Source: Vibrio gazogenes
Lineage (GTDB): Bacteria > Pseudomonadota > Gammaproteobacteria > Enterobacterales > Vibrionaceae
Assembly: GCF_023920225.1 (NCBI RefSeq)
Contig: NZ_CP092587.1
Location: 2,790,001 to 2,854,000, forward strand
Direction of reading: 5' to 3'
DNA: 64,000 bases
Notes under the pieces: generated by a model
Seen by the model: the letters and a program-made list of their open reading frames with translations, nothing else
Database searches by the model: none
Told to the model about the DNA's origin: nothing
Translations under genes and position numbers: made by a program
In this document: in pieces, positions 62,885 through 64,000 of the stretch
How the letters are laid out: every line of letters begins with the position of its first letter
Position numbering within the stretch: the stretch's first letter is position 1

Positions 62885-63433
62885 CTATTTCCAACTCATC
62901 ACACTATCGTAGTTCTCACAGTTCTCTACAGCATCAGATGCATTGGTGATAAAAACTTGCTGCTTCTCCGAAACCGGATAACTGAGATATTCAGAACACA
63001 AGGCACTTTGACCATTACCGACAACAACTTTCGTGCCTGCCTTCAATGTACATTTCACCAACTTATCGAGTGGTGACCATTGATAACAAATCTCATAATC
63101 TTGTCTATATGTCGCTGTATTGCCTGACGGAAATTGAAATGACCACCACTGACCAAACTGACTGTGAGGATTAGTACTATTCCATGCACGATAGACTGTA
63201 ACTTTACCTGTGCTTTCATAAACTTCCCCCTGACATAACTTCCCCTTCAACGGCTCACCAATGGCCTGAGCAAGCAGCGCTGAGTCTTGAACCAACTTAA
63301 ATCGGCTACTTAAATCACCAGTAATGATAGTACTACCGACACAAGATGACGGTGAAACTTGTTCGGTGTTCTTCGGTTCATTCGCACACCCCTGTATCGC
63401 AATGATCAATGCACCAATTAAAATCCTTTTCAT
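62885..63433 (-). CDS. Lipoprotein of unknown function
   Basis: A 182-residue lipoprotein. The signal peptide MKRILIGALIIAIQGC ends in a lipobox (Cys16), then ANEPKNTEQ. The mature part is beta-rich with seven or so cysteines (STIITGDLSSRFKL, LCQGEVYESTGKVTVYRAWN, KLVKCTLKAGTKVVVGNG), suggesting disulphide bonds in the periplasm. No family recognised. Reads leftward, convergent with the cluster. Its ATG follows AATTTACATGA-type sequence with no strong ribosome binding site. Confidence 0.7.
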   Translation of the reverse strand: MKRILIGALIIAIQGCANEPKNTEQVSPSSCVGSTIITGDLSSRFKLVQDSALLAQAIGEPLKGKLCQGEVYESTGKVTVYRAWNSTNPHSQFGQWWSFQFPSGNTATYRQDYEICYQWSPLDKLVKCTLKAGTKVVVGNGQSALCSEYLSYPVSEKQQVFITNASDAVENCENYDSVMSWK

Positions 63434-63704
63434 GTAAATTCACCTATATTTGATTCATAGTCGCCAAGGCATCACAGCGTCTTTTAACCAGACTGTGCCT
63501 GTATGATTTTGCAGAAGATAAAGCATTCATATTCATATTAGTCTGTTTTGGCGCACAGAACACCGGTGCTTCTGAAATCGGAGAAGTTAATTGTGCGTCA
63601 AATTTGGAGAGCCGGAGGCTGGGAGGGATATAAAAATTGAGGTGCAGTGATTTGGTACGCAATGAGTTTATTAATTTCTGTGGCATCTGATGCACGCGCC
63701 CCAG

Positions 63705-63728
63705 GTACTTTTGGCGTTCCAAAAGTAC
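63705..63728. repeat. Perfect inverted repeat GTACTTTTGG/CCAAAAGTAC
   Basis: 63705-63714 and 63719-63728 pair over 10 bp with a 4-base loop. A similar element is dispersed in many proteobacterial genomes and gives spurious protein predictions containing FFWVLLERQKYLG. Confidence 0.7.
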
Positions 63729-63893
63729 CCAAAAGAACGGTTTAGTTCGTGGGCGCTGGCCGGGTCGGATTGATTCGCTCCTGCTCAAGCAATCCTGAAA
63801 AATCGTCCATGATTTTTCACCCTGAGTTCAGTGACCAAATTGACGTTTTAAGCATGTTTCACCGCACGCAAATCAACCCCTCAAAAAAAGTAT

Positions 63894-63917
63894 CCACCGG
63901 CATAGCCGGTGGTTTTT
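63894..63917 (+). terminator. Hairpin with T-run near the right edge
   Basis: CCACCGGC (63894-63901), 3-base loop, GCCGGTGG (63905-63912), then TTTTT. It is an intrinsic terminator, or the end hairpin of an IS200/IS605-type element; no transposase is visible before the window ends. Confidence 0.6.
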
Positions 63918-64000
63918 CATATGCGCCTATAAGGCTCTCCTACTGGCTGCGCCCTAGCAGGCGCGTAGTGATCTGACATTTGCATATGACTAATTCCTGC

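Larger units (their letters stand above)
63434..64000. other. Right-edge region without a credible gene
   Basis: 567 bases. A minus-strand frame at 63444-63788 and a plus-strand frame at 63749-63976 exist but look non-coding. 63690-63740 resembles a repeated element widespread in Proteobacteria (GGTACTTTTGG...CCAAAAGTACC). A GC-rich hairpin with T-run lies at 63894-63917. A CATATG pair brackets the last stretch (63918-63987). Confidence 0.5.

Noticed and set aside
63444..63788. 114-codon minus-strand frame near the right edge
   Set aside because: Spans a dispersed inverted-repeat element (GTACTTTTGG/CCAAAAGTAC) known to give spurious predictions; no ribosome binding site and no family resemblance.

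Overview
The window reads as chromosomal DNA of a Vibrio (Vibrionaceae, Gammaproteobacteria). The first 22.7 kb has the vibrio order mutS / rpoS-nlpD-pcm-surE-truD-ispF-ispD-ftsB / uppP-folK-folB / plsY / tsaD / rpsU-yqeY-dnaG-rpoD, ending in a tRNA with anticodon CAT. In V. cholerae the island VSP-II sits at a CAT tRNA beside rpoD, so the sequence after about 22.66 kb occupies a known vibrio integration hotspot. A two-component/HD-GYP pair, an hpxO-like urate hydroxylase gene and a secreted pectate lyase gene lie between mutS and rpoS. The species cannot be fixed from the sequence.

22.66-31.3 kb is a degraded accessory region without an integrase. It holds an iteron-like repeat cluster, a putative membrane-active effector with a partner membrane protein, an AT-rich lipoprotein gene, and two directly repeated 1.27-kb fragments of a P2-type HUH replication gene. 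The two fragments flank a Vps62/aerolysin-like toxin gene. 31.3-35.2 kb is a sulfur-stress operon (1-Cys peroxiredoxin, persulfide-dioxygenase-like hydrolase, DUF442 phosphatase, SulP transporter) whose SulP gene carries an in-frame amber codon. 35.4-40.6 kb shows decay: gene fragments, a head-to-head fusion of two 5'-truncated genes, and an IS630-family element inserted in the first codons of a phosphoglycerol-transferase/LTA-synthase-like gene. AcuI and a bifunctional OlsF-type ornithine-lipid synthase follow.

43.7-62.7 kb is the most unusual part. A leftward operon of three DUF2589-like proteins plus a zinc ribbon is back to back with rightward genes for a membrane-anchored coiled-coil protein, a PF11860-type N-acetylmuramidase, a double lamin-tail protein and a four-helix membrane protein. 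After 600 AT-rich bases comes a compact NRPS (C-A-PCP, predicted threonine), an AT-less PKS (KS-ACP-TE) and a Cys-nucleophile hydrolase. Beyond a terminator come more uncharacterised genes: a small membrane protein, coiled-coil proteins, a lipoprotein, a Pro-rich protein with a receiver-like C-terminus, and an unknown protein. The DUF2589 block with its envelope-directed partners is my best candidate for an undescribed system; whether the NRPS/PKS operon belongs to it or was inserted into it cannot be settled here.
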